From: a virus | Strand: one strand, 5' to 3' | Length of the DNA: 61,789 nt | Virus record (IMG/VR): IMGVR_UViG_3300030419_002074 | Location: 1-61,789 of that record | Shown here: positions 13,491 through 21,492 of the stretch, one piece after another | Numbering within the stretch: position 1 is the first letter of the stretch | Layout: every line of letters begins with the position of its first letter | Notes under the pieces: model-generated | What the model was told of the DNA's origin: nothing | What the model saw: only the letters and a program-made list of their open reading frames with translations | The model's database searches: none | Translations under genes and position numbers: made by a program

Positions 13491-13907
13491 ATGGCGAAAA
13501 AGAAAAGAGGACAACCACTAAAGTCATGTCCAGAGTGCGATGCACAATGTCACGCAAGATTGGCAACATGCAAGAAGTGTGGCTTTGTCTTCTATAAGAA
13601 GAAGAAAAAGTTTATTGAAGATTGGAAAGAAGAATTAAAACCGGGAGACCATGTAAGAGTTGTCGGCAGATCTGGCACCTATTACATCAAAGAAAGTGGT
13701 GAAAAAGTATACTTCACAAATCCCGGAGTTTACCTAGTAAAACATATTCGTGATGATGGTATTGTAGCTATTGGAACAGGAAGAATATGTCATGGATACG
13801 AGTTCCTTTACATGGGTAAGGAAAAGCAGTCGTCTATGTTGGACAGTATGTATAACAGTCCACATAAATTAATCGGTGTTTCTTTAAAAAGAAAAGGAGA
13901 GTCTTAA
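13491..13907 (+). CDS. Zinc-ribbon protein with possible SH3-like C-terminal domain (138 aa)
   Basis: MAKKKRGQPLKSCPECDAQC then CKKCGF: two CxxC-type pairs forming a zinc ribbon at residues 12-32. The rest (KPGDHVRVVGRSGTYYIK, NPGVYLVKHIRDDGIVAIG, YEFLYMG) looks like a small beta barrel. I took ATG 13491 because GAGGAG lies six bases ahead; ATG 13485 touches the Shine-Dalgarno. May bind nucleic acid; no known family. Confidence 0.65.
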   Translation: MAKKKRGQPLKSCPECDAQCHARLATCKKCGFVFYKKKKKFIEDWKEELKPGDHVRVVGRSGTYYIKESGEKVYFTNPGVYLVKHIRDDGIVAIGTGRICHGYEFLYMGKEKQSSMLDSMYNSPHKLIGVSLKRKGES

Positions 13908-14119
13908 TGACTACTAATTGGACTTCGATTCTTAGCAATCGAAAAAACAGAAGTGCGGTTACTAATTTTGCCAATGGCAATATGACAGGCCGTGAATTTT
14001 ATGCAACTTTTGCAAACACTTCCCTTGGGGGTCATGTTCGTAATTTGTTGAGAACTTATGGCGTTGATCGGGCACGTAAATTGGCTCGCAAAGCTTTGAA
14101 TCGTAGAGAGTTTGCTTAA
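13907..14119 (+). CDS. Small basic hypothetical protein (70 aa)
   Basis: ATG 13907 overlaps the preceding stop and follows AAAGGAGAG. Basic, helical, with RNLLRTYGVDRARKLARKALNRREFA at the C terminus, which would suit RNA or DNA binding. Located just before SSB. Family unknown. Confidence 0.6.
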   Translation: MTTNWTSILSNRKNRSAVTNFANGNMTGREFYATFANTSLGGHVRNLLRTYGVDRARKLARKALNRREFA

Positions 14120-14139
14120 CTTTAAGGAGGTTTAGAAAT

Positions 14140-14493
14140 ATGTTGAACAATCGTGTAATTCTTAAGGGTAATTTGACAAGAGACCCAGAATACAAAACCG
14201 TTTCCGAAAAGGAGCTGGTTACTTTTAGAGTTGCAGTTAATGAGTCCATTGGAAATGGACGAGAAGAAACTGTTTATCTTGATGTTGATGGCTGGGGTAG
14301 CCACGCTGCCTACGCTCAGAACGTAACACTTAGCAAGGGTGATCGTGTTATTGTTGACGGAAGGCTTCGTCAACGAAACTGGGAAGACAAGAACGGGGTG
14401 TCACGCACTTCGTACAGTGTGTTGCCCAGCACGTTTTCCAAGGTTGTTAAGCCTACACGTAAAGAGTCTGTAGAAGCTACAGAAACGTTCTAG
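14140..14493 (+). CDS. ssb: Single-stranded DNA-binding protein (first copy)
   Basis: OB-fold SSB: MLNNRVILKGNLTRDPEYK, TFRVAVNES, TVYLDVDGWGSHAAYA, LSKGDRVIVDGRLRQRNWEDKNG. 117 residues; the C-terminal tail is short and acidic-poor (ESVEATETF) and lacks the usual DDDIPF end that recruits partners. It coats ssDNA in replication. AAGGAGG precedes ATG 14140 and an intrinsic terminator follows, ending this operon. A second SSB gene is at 55081. Confidence 0.9.
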   Translation: MLNNRVILKGNLTRDPEYKTVSEKELVTFRVAVNESIGNGREETVYLDVDGWGSHAAYAQNVTLSKGDRVIVDGRLRQRNWEDKNGVSRTSYSVLPSTFSKVVKPTRKESVEATETF

Positions 14494-14499
14494 CCATTA

Positions 14500-14545
14500 G
14501 GAGGAGTGCCGGTTAGATCTCATCTAGCCGGTATCCCCTTTTTAT
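14500..14545 (+). terminator. Intrinsic terminator after ssb
   Basis: Stem TGCCGGTTAGA 14507-14517 pairs with TCTAGCCGGTA 14523-14533 around a five-base loop, followed by TCCCCTTTTTATT. GGAG at the foot can pair with the TCCC, lengthening the stem. Confidence 0.85.
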
Positions 14546-14546
14546 T

Positions 14547-14735
14547 ATGAAAAACATAGCATCAGTAAAACTACAGATCAATGACCTAGATCATAGAATA
14601 GATATTCTACATGAAAGGTCATACAATCCAGACATAAGCACTTCTGAGTTAAAAGAAATCAACAAAAGAAAAAAGAAGCTGCAAAAAAATAGACAAAAAT
14701 TGGTGAAAAAGGTTGAGCAATACTACTCAAACTAA
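14547..14735 (+). CDS. Small Lys-rich coiled-coil protein (62 aa)
   Basis: One continuous predicted helix with heptad-like spacing (LQINDLDHRIDILHER, then LKEINKRKKKLQKNRQKL). Strongly basic. It starts right after the SSB terminator, so its own promoter is unclear. Function unknown. Confidence 0.5.
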   Translation: MKNIASVKLQINDLDHRIDILHERSYNPDISTSELKEINKRKKKLQKNRQKLVKKVEQYYSN

Positions 14736-14744
14736 CACTATAAT

Positions 14745-14948
14745 GTAATGAAAATAAACGATTAGATTGGGATAGCTTCCTAGTCTAAGGAAGGTGACTG
14801 AATAATCTAGGACGTAAGCTAGATAAGGTATCCAAATCTTGAGGAAGGGGCAACTGCCTGACCAGAGAGATAGGAGTACAAGGACATTTGAACTACTTAC
14901 GGTAGTTCCGAGTTGTGGGTAAAAAGTAAATCCCACCCTTCCATTTTT
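14745..14948 (+). ncRNA. Structured RNA / 5' leader upstream of hsp20
   Basis: About 270 bases without a gene (14736-15004). A -10 box TATAAT lies at 14740. An outer helix AGATTGGGATA (14764-14774) pairs with TATCCAAATCT (14828-14838) with one mismatch and encloses two hairpins: CTTCCT/AGGAAG (14776-14793) and ATCTAG/CTAGAT (14805-14824), a three-way junction. Downstream are GAACTAC/GTAGTTC (14889-14907) and GTGGG/CCCAC followed by CTTCCATTTTTAT, which looks like a terminator. A last hairpin GACTG...CAGTC (14953-14977) sits just before the hsp20 ribosome-binding site. The layout suits a cis-regulatory RNA with terminator control, or a free RNA. manA and wcaG RNA motifs of marine phages are possible relatives (recall, unverified). 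Confidence 0.6.
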
Positions 14949-15004
14949 ATACAGACTGTGCCTAATGTTGGGCAGTCAAAACTCGCTTTAACTAGGAGAA
15001 AATT

Positions 15005-15421
15005 ATGAACGCTTTAATGACTAAACATGACGAACTTTTTAGAGACCTGTTTTCCAATTCAATAGGAATGAACAGGCTTTTCAATAGACTGGCAAATGCT
15101 GAACAGTCTAATTTTCCACCTTACAATATCGTCCATGATAGCGGTAGCATTTTTGTTGAACTGGCCTTAGCTGGATACAACAGAGATGATATTGAGGTTA
15201 TTGTAGAAGATGGGGTGCTTTCAATAGAGGGCAACAATAACTCTGACCGTGATGGTGACTTTCATCATAAAGGAATTGCATCACGCCGCTTTAAAAGAAA
15301 TTTCAGCCTCGGTGAATACATTGAGGTTAAATCAGCTGAATTAAAAGACGGTCTTCTTACTATCGCACTTGAGGAGGTTCTTCCCCCCGAGAAACAGCCA
15401 ACAGTGATTGATATCAAGTGA
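15005..15421 (+). CDS. Hsp20 / alpha-crystallin small heat-shock protein
   Basis: 138 residues. Alpha-crystallin domain from about residue 38 (YNIVHDSGSIFVELALAGYNRDDIEVIVEDGVLSIEG) with SRRFKRNFSLGEYIEV and the signature ELKDGLLTIALEE (A-x-x-x-n-GvL type). The C-terminal VIDIK supplies the I-x-I motif used in oligomer assembly. Acts as an ATP-independent holdase in the cytoplasm. Hsp20 genes are frequent in aquatic phages. TAGGAG precedes ATG 15005, behind a structured leader. Confidence 0.92.
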   Translation: MNALMTKHDELFRDLFSNSIGMNRLFNRLANAEQSNFPPYNIVHDSGSIFVELALAGYNRDDIEVIVEDGVLSIEGNNNSDRDGDFHHKGIASRRFKRNFSLGEYIEVKSAELKDGLLTIALEEVLPPEKQPTVIDIK

Positions 15422-15594
15422 TAAAGTTTTTAGATACGCTGATTTTTGTAATGCCCTCACTTGTGGGGGCATTATATTTTATAGTCGGGCTATGTTACAT
15501 TGCTAAGAAAGATTACGCTTGGGCTTTGATTTGGATATCCTATGCCCTTGCTAATGTCGGACTCGTACTAATCGGATTGAGAGGAGAAGAATGA
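15418..15594 (+). CDS. Small two-helix membrane protein (58 aa)
   Basis: Begins with GTG 15418 inside the Hsp20 stop (GTGA overlap). Two hydrophobic helices at about residues 4-26 (FLDTLIFVMPSLVGALYFIV) and 34-53 (YAWALIWISYALANVGLVLI). The overlap with flanking genes on both sides argues that it is translated. Function unknown. Confidence 0.6.
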   Translation: MIKFLDTLIFVMPSLVGALYFIVGLCYIAKKDYAWALIWISYALANVGLVLIGLRGEE

Positions 15595-15824
15595 AAAAAC
15601 CAAACCGCAAGAAACAACAAAACGATTTAGCCAGAGGAAAAAAGAAAGCAGCTAAGGAGCTAGCCAAGAAAAGACGAAGAAAGCTAAAGAAACAGGCCAG
15701 ACTTGCCGAAAATATAGAAGAGAGAAAAGCCGAAAAAGAGACATTCAAGCTAGAGGAAGAAGTCAGAAAAATACAAAATAAGGGTTTAACAATCAGAAAA
15801 CCCAAAGAAGAACTTGACAAATAG
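15591..15824 (+). CDS. Lys/Arg-rich coiled-coil protein (77 aa)
   Basis: ATG 15591 overlaps the preceding TGA and follows GAGGAGA. Extremely basic N-terminal 45 residues (RGKKKAAKELAKKRRRKLKK) leading into a charged helix. Likely binds nucleic acid or is disordered; family unknown. Confidence 0.55.
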   Translation: MKKPNRKKQQNDLARGKKKAAKELAKKRRRKLKKQARLAENIEERKAEKETFKLEEEVRKIQNKGLTIRKPKEELDK

Positions 15825-15841
15825 AAAAGTTAGTGTATAAT
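15814..15841 (+). promoter_or_regulatory. Sigma70-type promoter
   Basis: TTGACA 15814-15819 and TATAAT 15836-15841 with a 16-base spacer. It reads into the gene at 15867, whose AAAGGAG ribosome-binding site follows closely. Confidence 0.78.
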
Positions 15842-15866
15842 GAAGCGTGTTTAAAGGAGATTTGAG

Positions 15867-16292
15867 ATGACCGAAAATATTGGATATAACGAAAGCACTT
15901 TTGGATTACTGCTTTTTTGTTTGATTTTATTGCCTATAGCAGCAGCTTTCTTAGCACCCCTCGTTGGGGGTATGATAGTTTTGTGGATTACTGTATGGCA
16001 ATCCTCGTTAGAATTAATAGACCATCTTAAAAAACCTAAAATCGTTACGAAAAGTGTTTATGTAGATAGGCCCGTTACAGTATATAAGACCATAAAAGAA
16101 AAGATTACGGAACCACAAAAAGAAAAGAATACCAAGCCAAAAGTTCCAGACTTTATTGAGGAGACTATTGGGGGCTTACACAGCTTAGGGCTGAAAAAGA
16201 GTCAGGCAAAAAAGATTGTTGCGAAAGTATATGACGCAAATATACATTCCAATACTGAATCTCTACTGAAAGACTGCCTATCTCATCTGTAA
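15867..16292 (+). CDS. Membrane protein with C-terminal helical domain (141 aa)
   Basis: A long hydrophobic stretch at residues 12-46 (LLLFCLILLPIAAAFL, then GMIVLWITVWQ) can form two helices, followed by a Lys/Thr-rich linker. The last 45 residues (GLHSLGLKKSQAKKIVAKVY...LLKDCLSHL) resemble a three-helix RuvA-C/UBA-like bundle in spacing. This is pattern only. First gene of the block that leads to the PAP2 and DUF1501 genes. Confidence 0.6.
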   Translation: MTENIGYNESTFGLLLFCLILLPIAAAFLAPLVGGMIVLWITVWQSSLELIDHLKKPKIVTKSVYVDRPVTVYKTIKEKITEPQKEKNTKPKVPDFIEETIGGLHSLGLKKSQAKKIVAKVYDANIHSNTESLLKDCLSHL

Positions 16293-16329
16293 TTGTGTAT
16301 AATTCTATGGTTTTTATCGGAGTTGTACA

Positions 16330-16992
16330 ATGGATTCAAATAAAGTTCTGCAAGAGTTTGCTAATAGAATAGATGATATTAAGTACACTGACAGTCCTAA
16401 GCAGGTCAAAGTCAGTGACGATATCACTATTGGCTGGAGGAACGTGCTACCGGAACCCCAATCAAATACTTCAGAACGGACACGTAAAGAGCTTGAATAT
16501 CTATCTAAATTAACAAAAGACCTAAATATTAAGCAAAAAAACTTAATTCAGATAGCTGATAAAGAACCCCTAGATCTTTTTACCGACATTCTCAAAAAGA
16601 ATAACTTAGATTTTGACAGGTCTGATTTTGACAAGATCTGGAAGATATCCGAACCGGTAATAATGAATTTGAAATATCAATACAATAGACCACGACCTGA
16701 ACAGCTGGCACCGTTTTTTGGAATAAATATAAATGTTACCAAGACCTCATCCCATCAAACACCCGCGTATCCTTCTGGTCACACTGCTTACGCTGCTTTT
16801 GCTGCTTATCTTCTCTCAGATATGTATCCTGCCTTTAGCCATCAATTCTTTTCTCAAATTGGTATTGTTGGATACGCTCGCTGTCTGCAAGGTGTTCATT
16901 ATCCTAGCGACAATGAAGCTTCTATGATTATTTCAGGAGCCATTTGGGAAGATATTAGATATAAACTTTTTCCCAACTTGCAATCATATTAA
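16330..16992 (+). CDS. PAP2-superfamily phosphatase (vanadium-haloperoxidase type)
   Basis: Three PAP2 motifs in order: YQYNRPRP (116-122), PSGHTAYAAF (148-157) and YARCLQGVHYPSD (182-194), with catalytic His151, Arg184 and His190. No membrane helices or signal peptide, so it resembles soluble class A acid phosphatases/haloperoxidases. Possible substrates are lipid or sugar phosphates. AAACAC-type -10 (TATAAT 16298) precedes it. The stop is 10 bases before the first DUF1501 gene, so the two are probably cotranscribed. Confidence 0.85.
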   Translation: MDSNKVLQEFANRIDDIKYTDSPKQVKVSDDITIGWRNVLPEPQSNTSERTRKELEYLSKLTKDLNIKQKNLIQIADKEPLDLFTDILKKNNLDFDRSDFDKIWKISEPVIMNLKYQYNRPRPEQLAPFFGININVTKTSSHQTPAYPSGHTAYAAFAAYLLSDMYPAFSHQFFSQIGIVGYARCLQGVHYPSDNEASMIISGAIWEDIRYKLFPNLQSY

Positions 16993-17002
16993 GGAGCTTC
17001 AA

Positions 17003-18262
17003 ATGTTAGATTTTTACTTTAACAGACGGGATTTTCTCAGGATAGGATCTATTGGTACAGGGATGACACTTGCTGGCTTGTCAGATGCTGCATTGGCTGA
17101 ACAGCCTAGAGCATACGAAGATAAGTCCGTTGTTTGGGTCTGGCTAGGCGGTGGCCCTACCCAGTTTGAAACTTTTCACGCCCCAAACGACACGGTTCCT
17201 ACAGAGTGGCAGCCTGTAAACGGTGCAAAGCACGACCCAAAGACCAACATTACTCTTGGGGAAGATTGGCGGGAGCTATCTAAACATACTTCAAAATTAA
17301 ACGTAGTTAACTCATTTAGTCATAAGGACTCTTCGCATAGACAGGGAACTCATTTTATGATGACTGGGCATTACAACCCAGAACGAACAACAACATCTAT
17401 GGCTAAGTATCCCTCATTTGGGTCAATGGTATCCGCTATTTATGGAACCAATCATCCAGACAACGGAGTTCCTTCTTATGTTAAACAAGGTAAGATCGAA
17501 GGAGATGAAGGGGCTTGGCTTGGAGGTGCATACAAGCCCTTTGACCCATCTAATAAAGACAACCTAACTCCACGAATTGAGCTAGATAGATTTAGTAACA
17601 GAAAAACATTACTCAGTGAGTTAGGATCTGCTGCTAAAGATATTTCTGGCAAGGGTGCCCAGTCTGTTGGATTTTATAAAGGTCAGGCTTATGATGTCAT
17701 ACTTGGTTCAGCAAAGGAGGCGTTTGCAACGGACAAAGAATCTGAATCTACAAAAGCACTATACGGATCTACAAAAGCTAATGACATTGGAGAACAGCTT
17801 ATCCTAGCTAGAAGACTGGTCGAGCATGGAACTAAATTTATCACGCTACATTATGGTGGATGGGATATGCATAGCAATATATCCAACGCCCTTAAAACAA
17901 AGGTGGCTCCGATAGATAAAGCTATTGCTGGATTTCTTGCAGACCTATGGGATCGAGGCTTAAACGAAAAGGTTCTCTTGGTTGTTACAGGAGAGTTTGG
18001 TAGAACTAAAATAAATGCAAATGCTGGACGTGATCATTGGCCTGCAATTACACCAATGATGATGGCCGGTGGCGAATATCAATCAGGGAGGACTATCGGT
18101 AAGGCAGATAGATCTTACAGTCCTACAGAGAATCCTGTAGGGCCGCTTGATCTGCAAGCAACTCTGTTTGACCACTTCGGAATTGATGGAGCGATTCAAC
18201 GTACTGACATGTCTGGTCGTCCCAGATATTTGTTAGAAGGTGAAGCAAAAGTAATTCTTTAA
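17003..18262 (+). CDS. DUF1501 family protein, copy 1, with Tat signal
   Basis: 419 residues. N-terminal twin-arginine signal NRRDFLRIG (7-15), hydrophobic stretch and AALAEQ cleavage region. Mature domain: VWLGGGPTQFETF, HFMMTGHYNP, a Tyr-rich middle, LILARRLVEHGTKFITLHYGGWDMH and the C-terminal signature GEFGRTKINANAGRDHWP. These are DUF1501 hallmarks, a family with an alkaline-phosphatase/sulfatase-like fold, very abundant in Planctomycetes. Its biochemical role is unsettled. Compared with copies 2 and 3 it lacks the Pro in EFGRTPKIN. AAGGAG precedes ATG 17003. Confidence 0.88.
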   Translation: MLDFYFNRRDFLRIGSIGTGMTLAGLSDAALAEQPRAYEDKSVVWVWLGGGPTQFETFHAPNDTVPTEWQPVNGAKHDPKTNITLGEDWRELSKHTSKLNVVNSFSHKDSSHRQGTHFMMTGHYNPERTTTSMAKYPSFGSMVSAIYGTNHPDNGVPSYVKQGKIEGDEGAWLGGAYKPFDPSNKDNLTPRIELDRFSNRKTLLSELGSAAKDISGKGAQSVGFYKGQAYDVILGSAKEAFATDKESESTKALYGSTKANDIGEQLILARRLVEHGTKFITLHYGGWDMHSNISNALKTKVAPIDKAIAGFLADLWDRGLNEKVLLVVTGEFGRTKINANAGRDHWPAITPMMMAGGEYQSGRTIGKADRSYSPTENPVGPLDLQATLFDHFGIDGAIQRTDMSGRPRYLLEGEAKVIL

Positions 18263-18276
18263 TAGAGGAGGTGACT

Positions 18277-18417
18277 ATGCCATTGTTTAATGGTCCACTC
18301 GCTACATTTATTAGGAAACACAAGCTAGTCAGACGTACTGCTGTTGTTGGCGGTGCTTTGGTTGGTATCTACTTCTTGGGAGCTTCCCAAGGTTGGTGGG
18401 AAAGATTTTTATTTTAA
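18277..18417 (+). CDS. Small single-span membrane protein (46 aa)
   Basis: ATG 18277 behind a strong GAGGAGGTG. Basic N terminus (FIRKHKLVRR), hydrophobic helix (TAVVGGALVGIYFLGAS) and a Trp-rich end. Located between DUF1501 copies 1 and 2. Its consistent spacing suggests that it belongs to the same envelope-directed unit; function unknown. Confidence 0.6.
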   Translation: MPLFNGPLATFIRKHKLVRRTAVVGGALVGIYFLGASQGWWERFLF

Positions 18418-18428
18418 GGAAAAGAAAT

Positions 18429-19685
18429 ATGAAAAGACGACATTTTTTACATGCTGGTATTCTTGGTAGTTTTGGTTTATCTCTAGCTAGGGGTGATCAA
18501 AAGTTTTACGAAAGTAAAGAAGGGCCAGCCAAAAGTGTTATTTTCATATATCTCCCCGGAGGAATGGCTCATCAGGAAACTTTAGATCCTAAGCCATTTG
18601 CTCCGTTGGAGTATCGTGGACCGCTTGGTAGTATAGACACTAACATTCCCGGCATTCGTCTGGGTGAACTGCTAAGTAAGACATCTAAAGTTATGGATAA
18701 AATTACAATTATCCGCAGTATGACACATGGAGAAGCAGCTCATGAGCGTGGGACACACAATATGTTTACTGGCTATAGACCTAGCCCAGCCCTTCAATAC
18801 CCATCTATGGGTTCAGTGGTTGCACATGAGTTTGGACCTCGTAAAAACCTTCCTCCATATGTCTGTATCCCCAACCAGCCTAATGAATTTGCAGGTACTG
18901 GATATTTAAGTAGCTCTTATTCTGGGTTTGGTTTAGGCTCTGATCCCGCTAGTGATGGATTCCAAGTTAGAGACCTAAAGATTCCGGTTGAAGACGAAAG
19001 ATTCACAAGAAGACAGCGTGTGCTTAATATAGTCAATACGGATTTTAACAAGAAGCAAGAAGCTGATTCTGTTAAGGCGATGAACTCATTTTATGAGCGT
19101 GCTTACAGTCTCATAGGAGATCAAAACGCAAGGGATGCCTTTGATATAGAAAAGGAACCGGCAAACATTAGAGATAAATATGGCAGAAATACTGCCGGTG
19201 CTAGAATGTTACTGGCCCGCAGGCTAGTAGAGTTTGGAACAAGATTCGTAACACTCACCTATGGCGGGTGGGATATGCATGATAACATAGCCAATGGAAT
19301 GAAAAATCAGCTTCCGGCTTTCGATCAAGGTTTTGCAACTCTTATTGAAGACTTGGATGATCGTGGATTACTCGACTCTACGTTAGTGTGTGTGGTTTCT
19401 GAGTTTGGAAGAACCCCAAAAATCAACGCTAACGCTGGTCGTGATCACTGGCCAAAAGTTTTTAGTACAATAATGGCAGGCGGTGGCATTAAAAGAGGAA
19501 TGACATATGGAACCTCAAATGCTACTGCGAGCGAACCAGACCAAAACCCAGTCAATATAGAAGATTGGGCGGCTACTATCTACAATAGATTAGGAATAGT
19601 TGCTGATAAAGAATTAATGGCTCCCGGCGAACGACCTATCGAGATTGTTGACGGCGGCAAATTACTAACAGATATTATTACTTAA
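18429..19685 (+). CDS. DUF1501 family protein, copy 2, with Tat signal
   Basis: 418 residues. Tat-type start MKRRHFLHAG; start ATG 18429 is supported by AAGGAAAAG and by the signal. Core motifs: FIYLPGGMAHQETLDPKPFAP, IIRSMTHGEAAHERGTHNMFTGY, MLLARRLVEFGTRFVTLTYGGWDMHD, SEFGRTPKINANAGRDHWP. Closest to chromosomal planctomycete DUF1501 proteins by layout. The family is exported folded, which suggests a cofactor or metal is inserted in the cytoplasm. It is diverged from copy 1, so these are not recent duplicates. Confidence 0.9.
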   Translation: MKRRHFLHAGILGSFGLSLARGDQKFYESKEGPAKSVIFIYLPGGMAHQETLDPKPFAPLEYRGPLGSIDTNIPGIRLGELLSKTSKVMDKITIIRSMTHGEAAHERGTHNMFTGYRPSPALQYPSMGSVVAHEFGPRKNLPPYVCIPNQPNEFAGTGYLSSSYSGFGLGSDPASDGFQVRDLKIPVEDERFTRRQRVLNIVNTDFNKKQEADSVKAMNSFYERAYSLIGDQNARDAFDIEKEPANIRDKYGRNTAGARMLLARRLVEFGTRFVTLTYGGWDMHDNIANGMKNQLPAFDQGFATLIEDLDDRGLLDSTLVCVVSEFGRTPKINANAGRDHWPKVFSTIMAGGGIKRGMTYGTSNATASEPDQNPVNIEDWAATIYNRLGIVADKELMAPGERPIEIVDGGKLLTDIIT

Positions 19686-19695
19686 GGAGTATAAA

Positions 19696-19890
19696 ATGAA
19701 GATTAAAATTCCACTAATAGCTATAGCGATACTAGCCGCAATATACTTTGGAAATAAAGAAGAAATTAAAAACATGTTTATAAAGGAGAATCCCGTGATT
19801 TGTGACACCTGTGAAAACGAATGTCCATGCCCAGTTCAAGAATGTATATGTCAAGACGCTTGCGAGTGTCCAGATTGCGAGGTGTCATAA
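19696..19890 (+). CDS. Membrane-anchored Cys-rich mini-protein (64 aa)
   Basis: N-terminal hydrophobic helix (IPLIAIAILAAIYFG) then, in the last 30 residues, nine Cys in CxxC and CxC spacing (CDTCENECPCP, CICQDACECPDC). Could bind metal or form disulfides outside the membrane. Stop overlaps the next ATG. Lies between DUF1501 copies 2 and 3. Confidence 0.65.
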   Translation: MKIKIPLIAIAILAAIYFGNKEEIKNMFIKENPVICDTCENECPCPVQECICQDACECPDCEVS

Positions 19891-20267
19891 TGAAATATTT
19901 AGCATCAACACTATGTCTCTTGCTTATCCCTTTGTCAGCCGAAGCAGAGCAGCCCGAACGCAAGGTTGTCAAGCCGCCGGTTGTAAAGAGTGTTCCTAGA
20001 GACTTTACAAGGCCACAGGTAAAGAAGCCTGCTGGTTTTGGGAAGCAAGAATGGCAAAGACCTCAACAGCCTCAAGTTAGGCCTAGCCATAACTACAGAC
20101 ACGGAAGCATAATAATCGGCAGACCTTATGTTTACCCGTATCAGTACAGAGTGTATCCACCAACGATTCACCGTTACTACTACGGTCCTCCGGTAATTGT
20201 TCAACCACAACCTGTTCCTGTTTACCCGTCTCCGTTCAGCGGACTATTTTTTCACTTTAGGTTTTAG
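19890..20267 (+). CDS. Exported Pro/Tyr-rich protein (125 aa)
   Basis: Sec signal peptide (MKYLASTLCLLLIPLSAEAEQ, cleavage after AEA). The mature part is low-complexity, rich in Pro, Tyr, Arg and Val (YVYPYQYRVYPP, PPVIVQPQPVPVYP), resembling surface or scaffold proteins. I chose ATG 19890 (ATAATG overlap) because the signal peptide starts there. One base separates its stop from DUF1501 copy 3. Confidence 0.7.
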   Translation: MKYLASTLCLLLIPLSAEAEQPERKVVKPPVVKSVPRDFTRPQVKKPAGFGKQEWQRPQQPQVRPSHNYRHGSIIIGRPYVYPYQYRVYPPTIHRYYYGPPVIVQPQPVPVYPSPFSGLFFHFRF

Positions 20268-20268
20268 T

Positions 20269-21483
20269 ATGAAAAGAAGAGAATTTTTATCATCATTAGC
20301 TGGTGTGGCCGCTTTAACCCAAACGCTAAAAGCTAATCAGCAACAGTTAAAGAAAAATGGTAAATCTGCCATCCTCCTCTGGATGGGTGGCGGTCCGTCA
20401 ACTATGGATATATGGGACTTGAAACCAGACGCACCAACCGGAGGGCCATTCAAGCCTATTGCTACAACTGGCGATGTGGAGATTTGCGAACATATGCCGC
20501 TAATGGCAAAACAGATGCATAACATGGCTATCGTGCGAAGCATGAGTACCCGTGAGGCAGATCATATGCGTGGACGATACTACATGCATACTGGCTATGT
20601 TCCTAACCCAAGCATGGTTCACCCTAGTTACGGATCTGTCATCTCTAAGGAATTAGAAAAACAAGATCTACTAATTCCACAGTTTGTTTCTGTAAATGGG
20701 CCAAGTCACGGGGCTGGTTTTTTAGGTGCCCAATACGATCCATTTAGTGTAAATAGCGATGGTAGAATTAGAAACCTAGACATGAAGATAGATCAAAGAT
20801 TCTATCAAAGGGCACATGTACTAGACATGATAGAAACTAATTTTATTAATAACAACAGAGGGTCTCTAGCAAAAGAACATCAAAAAGTTCTTAGGAAAAC
20901 TTTTAATGTTTTAACAAGTAAAGAAATGGATGCTATGAAGATAGCCGGTGAACCAGAAAATATTAAAGAAAGATATGGCGACAACGGCTTTGGTAAGGGG
21001 TGTCTAATGGCTAGGAGGCTAGTAGAAGTTGGTGTGCCTTTTATTGAAGTTGGCTTGGGAGGATGGGATAATCATCAAAACATCTTTCCAACGCTAAGAG
21101 ATACAAAACTACCCATGCTAGATCAAGGCATGAGTGCATTAGTAGAGGACTTAGAACAGAGAGGGTTACTGGAGGACACAGCTATTATATGGATGGGCGA
21201 ATTTAGTAGAACTCCACGCATTAATCAAAACGCTGGTCGTGACCACTGGGCACGAAGCTGGAGCGTGGTTGTAGGTGGTGGTGGCATGAAAGGCGGCATA
21301 GCTGTTGGTGCTACAAACGAAGATGGTACAAGAGTAGAAACAGAACCATATTCCTCCCAAGATGTTATGGCCTCAGTATGCAAGGCTCTTGGCATTTCGC
21401 TACAAACTACTTACACAAGTAAAAGTGGGCGACCTATGAAGATAGCTAATTCAGGAAAAGTAATTACTGAACTATTTTCTTAG
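20269..21483 (+). CDS. DUF1501 family protein, copy 3, with Tat signal
   Basis: 404 residues. Tat signal MKRREFLSSLAG; ATG 20269 fixed by the signal. Motifs: LLWMGGGPSTMDIWDLKP, IVRSMSTREADHMRGRYYMHTGY, GVPFIEVGLGGWDNH, MGEFSRTPRINQNAGRDHW, VVGGGGMKGG. This follows the common bacterial DUF1501 consensus most closely, including the WDLKP step. Putative sulfatase/phosphatase-fold exported enzyme. Third in the series, each copy followed by a small membrane protein. Confidence 0.9.
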   Translation: MKRREFLSSLAGVAALTQTLKANQQQLKKNGKSAILLWMGGGPSTMDIWDLKPDAPTGGPFKPIATTGDVEICEHMPLMAKQMHNMAIVRSMSTREADHMRGRYYMHTGYVPNPSMVHPSYGSVISKELEKQDLLIPQFVSVNGPSHGAGFLGAQYDPFSVNSDGRIRNLDMKIDQRFYQRAHVLDMIETNFINNNRGSLAKEHQKVLRKTFNVLTSKEMDAMKIAGEPENIKERYGDNGFGKGCLMARRLVEVGVPFIEVGLGGWDNHQNIFPTLRDTKLPMLDQGMSALVEDLEQRGLLEDTAIIWMGEFSRTPRINQNAGRDHWARSWSVVVGGGGMKGGIAVGATNEDGTRVETEPYSSQDVMASVCKALGISLQTTYTSKSGRPMKIANSGKVITELFS

Positions 21484-21492
21484 GGGTTTAAG

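Noticed and set aside
14745-14948. RNase P RNA or group I intron in the region before hsp20
   Set aside because: The conserved RNase P sequences (for example GAGGAAAGTCC and its partner near the 3' end) and the group I core were not seen. I keep it as an unassigned structured RNA.
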